DNA from: Arthrobacter agilis
GTDB lineage: Bacteria > Actinomycetota > Actinomycetes > Actinomycetales > Micrococcaceae
Reading direction: 5' to 3'
Assembly (NCBI RefSeq): GCF_002157505.1
Contig: NZ_NFSC01000028.1
Coordinates: forward strand, 1 to 64,000
Length of the DNA stretch: 64,000 nt
This document shows, piece after piece, positions 62,602 through 64,000 of the stretch (positions within the stretch are counted from its first letter, which is position 1; every line of letters starts with the position of its first letter). Both the position numbers and the translations under genes were made by a program. The notes under the pieces are model-generated. The model saw only the letters and a list, made by a program, of their open reading frames with translations. It did no database searches and was not told the DNA's origin.

Positions 62602-64000
62602 CTAGGCGAGGGTGACGAGTTCCAGGTAGTCCTGGTTCCACAGGTCCTCGACGCCGTCCGGCAGCAGGACGACGCGCTCGGGATCGAGTGCGTCGACGGC
62701 ACCCTCGTCGTGGCTGACCATGACCACGGCCCCGCTGTAGTTCTTGAGGGCTCCCAGGATCTCCGCGCGGCTCGCAGGGTCCAGGTTGTTGGTCGGCTCG
62801 TCGAGGAGCAGCACGTTGGCCGAGGACGCCACGATGGTCGCCAGGGCCAGGCGGGTCTTCTCGCCACCGGAGAGCACACCGGCGGGCTTGTCGACGTCGT
62901 CGCCCGAGAAGAGGAACGAACCGAGGATGCCGCGCACTTCCGCGTCCTGCATGTCCGGGGCCGAGGACTTCATGTTCTCGAGGACCGTCCGCTGCGTGTC
63001 CAGCGTCTCGTGCTCCTGGGCGTAGTACCCGACCTTGAGTCCGTGGCCCGCGATGACCTGTCCGGTATCGGGCTTGTCCACGCCGGCGAGCATACGCAGC
63101 AGTGTGGTCTTCCCGGCACCGTTCAGGCCGAGGATGACCACCTTCGACCCGCGGTCGATCGCGAGGTCGACGTCGGTGAAGATCTCCAGCGATCCGTAGG
63201 ACTTGCTGAGCCCCTCGGCGGTCATGGGCGTCTTGCCGCAGGGGGACGGCTCGGGGAAGCGGAGGGCCGCGACGCGGTCCGAGGTCCGCACCGCGTCGAG
63301 GCCGCCGAGCAGGCGTTCGGCGCGCTTGGCCATGTTCTGCGCGGCCACGGCCTTCGAGGCCTTCGCCCGCATCCTGTTGGCCTGGTCCATGAGGACCTGG
63401 GCCTTCTTCTCGGCATTGGCGCGCTCGCGCTTGCGGGCGCGCTCGTCCGTCTCGCGCTGGAGCTGGTAGCGCTTCCAGCCCATGTTGTAGATGTCGATCG
63501 TCGCCCGGTTGGCATCCAGCTGGAACACCTTGTTGACGGTCGCCTCGAGCAGCTCGACATCGTGGCTGATTACGATCAGCCCGCCCTGGTGGTTCTTCAG
63601 GAAGTCGCGCAGCCAGGCGATGGAGTCGGCGTCGAGGTGGTTCGTAGGCTCGTCGAGGAGCATCGTCTCGGCACCGGAGAACAGGATGCGGGCGAGCTCG
63701 ACGCGCCGGCGCTGGCCGCCGGACAGGGTCTTCAGCGGCTGATTGAGGATGCGCTCGGGAAGAGCGAGGTTCGAGGAGATGGACGCCGCCTCGGCCTCGG
63801 CCGCATAACCGCCGCCGGCGAGGAAGGCGGACTCGATGCGGTCATAGCGGGCCATCGCCTTGTTGCGCACCGACGTCTTCTCGCTGGCCATGTCCTCGTG
63901 GGCCTGGCGGAGTTCGCCGACGACGGCGTCGAGGTTGCGAGCCGAGAGGATCCGGTCACGGGCCAGCTGCTCCATGTTCGGCGTGCGGGGGTCCTGCGGC
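62602..64000 (-). CDS. ABC-F type ATP-binding protein (5' end outside window)
   Basis: The C-terminal 466 codons of an ABC-F ATPase, a family that acts on the ribosome. The frame continues past the right edge (PQDPRTPN precedes the internal Met at 63975). Seen: first signature LSGGQRRRVELARILFSGAE with TMLLDEPTNHLDADSIAWLR, the charged linker (RETDERARKRERANAEKKAQ), the second Walker A LGLNGAGKTTLLRMLAGVDK, LSGGEKTRLALATIVASS and LLLDEPTNNLDPASRAEILG. There are no membrane segments. It may be an EttA/Uup-like factor; the subtype cannot be settled without the N-terminus. Confidence 0.92.
   Translation of the reverse strand, partial: PQDPRTPNMEQLARDRILSARNLDAVVGELRQAHEDMASEKTSVRNKAMARYDRIESAFLAGGGYAAEAEAASISSNLALPERILNQPLKTLSGGQRRRVELARILFSGAETMLLDEPTNHLDADSIAWLRDFLKNHQGGLIVISHDVELLEATVNKVFQLDANRATIDIYNMGWKRYQLQRETDERARKRERANAEKKAQVLMDQANRMRAKASKAVAAQNMAKRAERLLGGLDAVRTSDRVAALRFPEPSPCGKTPMTAEGLSKSYGSLEIFTDVDLAIDRGSKVVILGLNGAGKTTLLRMLAGVDKPDTGQVIAGHGLKVGYYAQEHETLDTQRTVLENMKSSAPDMQDAEVRGILGSFLFSGDDVDKPAGVLSGGEKTRLALATIVASSANVLLLDEPTNNLDPASRAEILGALKNYSGAVVMVSHDEGAVDALDPERVVLLPDGVEDLWNQDYLELVTLA

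Overview
This 64 kb window comes from a high-GC actinobacterium of the Arthrobacter/Micrococcaceae type. The evidence is a complete Pup-proteasome operon, mycothiol synthesis (mshC), an actinobacterial glgM/glgC pair, GTG/TTG starts, dense GTGA/ATGA translational coupling and a naturally fused PafB-PafC regulator, which is known from Arthrobacter. Most of the window is core chromosome. I see no CRISPR array, no intact prophage, no intact insertion sequence and no rRNA.

Region by region. 0-3 kb (minus): the tatC start, tatA, a small membrane protein and pafBC. 3-11.2 kb (minus): a cytosolic FKBP isomerase, a secreted tandem-FKBP lipoprotein, then the Pup-proteasome operon read arc - dop - pup - prcB - prcA - pafA. 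11.4-17.7 kb: trmI, a site-2-type protease, a HAD phosphatase, PAC2, mshC and uppP. 17.8-22.1 kb: aldo/keto reductase, two small conserved proteins, an acyl-CoA dehydrogenase and an M20 peptidase. 22.1-29.9 kb: an accessory-looking block (universal stress protein with a DevR-like box, ester cyclase-like protein, an orphan protein, quinone reductase, a GntR/FCD remnant, glucose dehydrogenase, GAF-ANTAR regulator, a possible ISL3 transposase remnant, a secreted CHRD/EF-hand-like protein) ending at tRNA-Leu(GAG). 30-32.6 kb: a small acidic protein, an M50-like membrane peptidase and kynureninase. 32.7-39.3 kb: a fatty-acid divergon equivalent to mycobacterial htdX-fabG4-fadA2 / TetR-fadE5, with one palindromic operator between the arms. 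39.4-42.1 kb: divergent glgM and glgC. 42.1-45.5 kb: the poorly understood circularly permuted ATP-grasp, alpha-E and transglutaminase trio. 45.6-54.2 kb: pepN, lipoate ligase, rpmE2 (L31B), a TrmH-type methyltransferase, an ABC ATPase, serB, an SDR and fabG. 54.4-64 kb: a DUF3099 protein, a Cys-rich small protein, a SURF1-like protein, a lipoprotein, a membrane protein, a two-component system with an unusual kinase, DoxX and the 3' part of an ABC-F gene.

How the genes work together: Dop deamidates Pup, PafA ligates it to targets, ARC unfolds them and PrcA/PrcB degrade them; PafBC, nearby, is the DNA-damage regulator named for this locus. The TetR divergon couples an acyl-CoA dehydrogenase, a thiolase, a ketoacyl reductase and a MaoC hydratase into one beta-oxidation or acyl-chain remodelling module. 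GlgC and GlgM make ADP-glucose and maltose-1-phosphate or alpha-glucan. The observations I consider most worth checking are the ATP-grasp/alpha-E/transglutaminase trio, the self-overlapping operator with an apparently leaderless TetR, the DevR-like box, and short tandem repeats in 5' leaders of several minus-strand genes.
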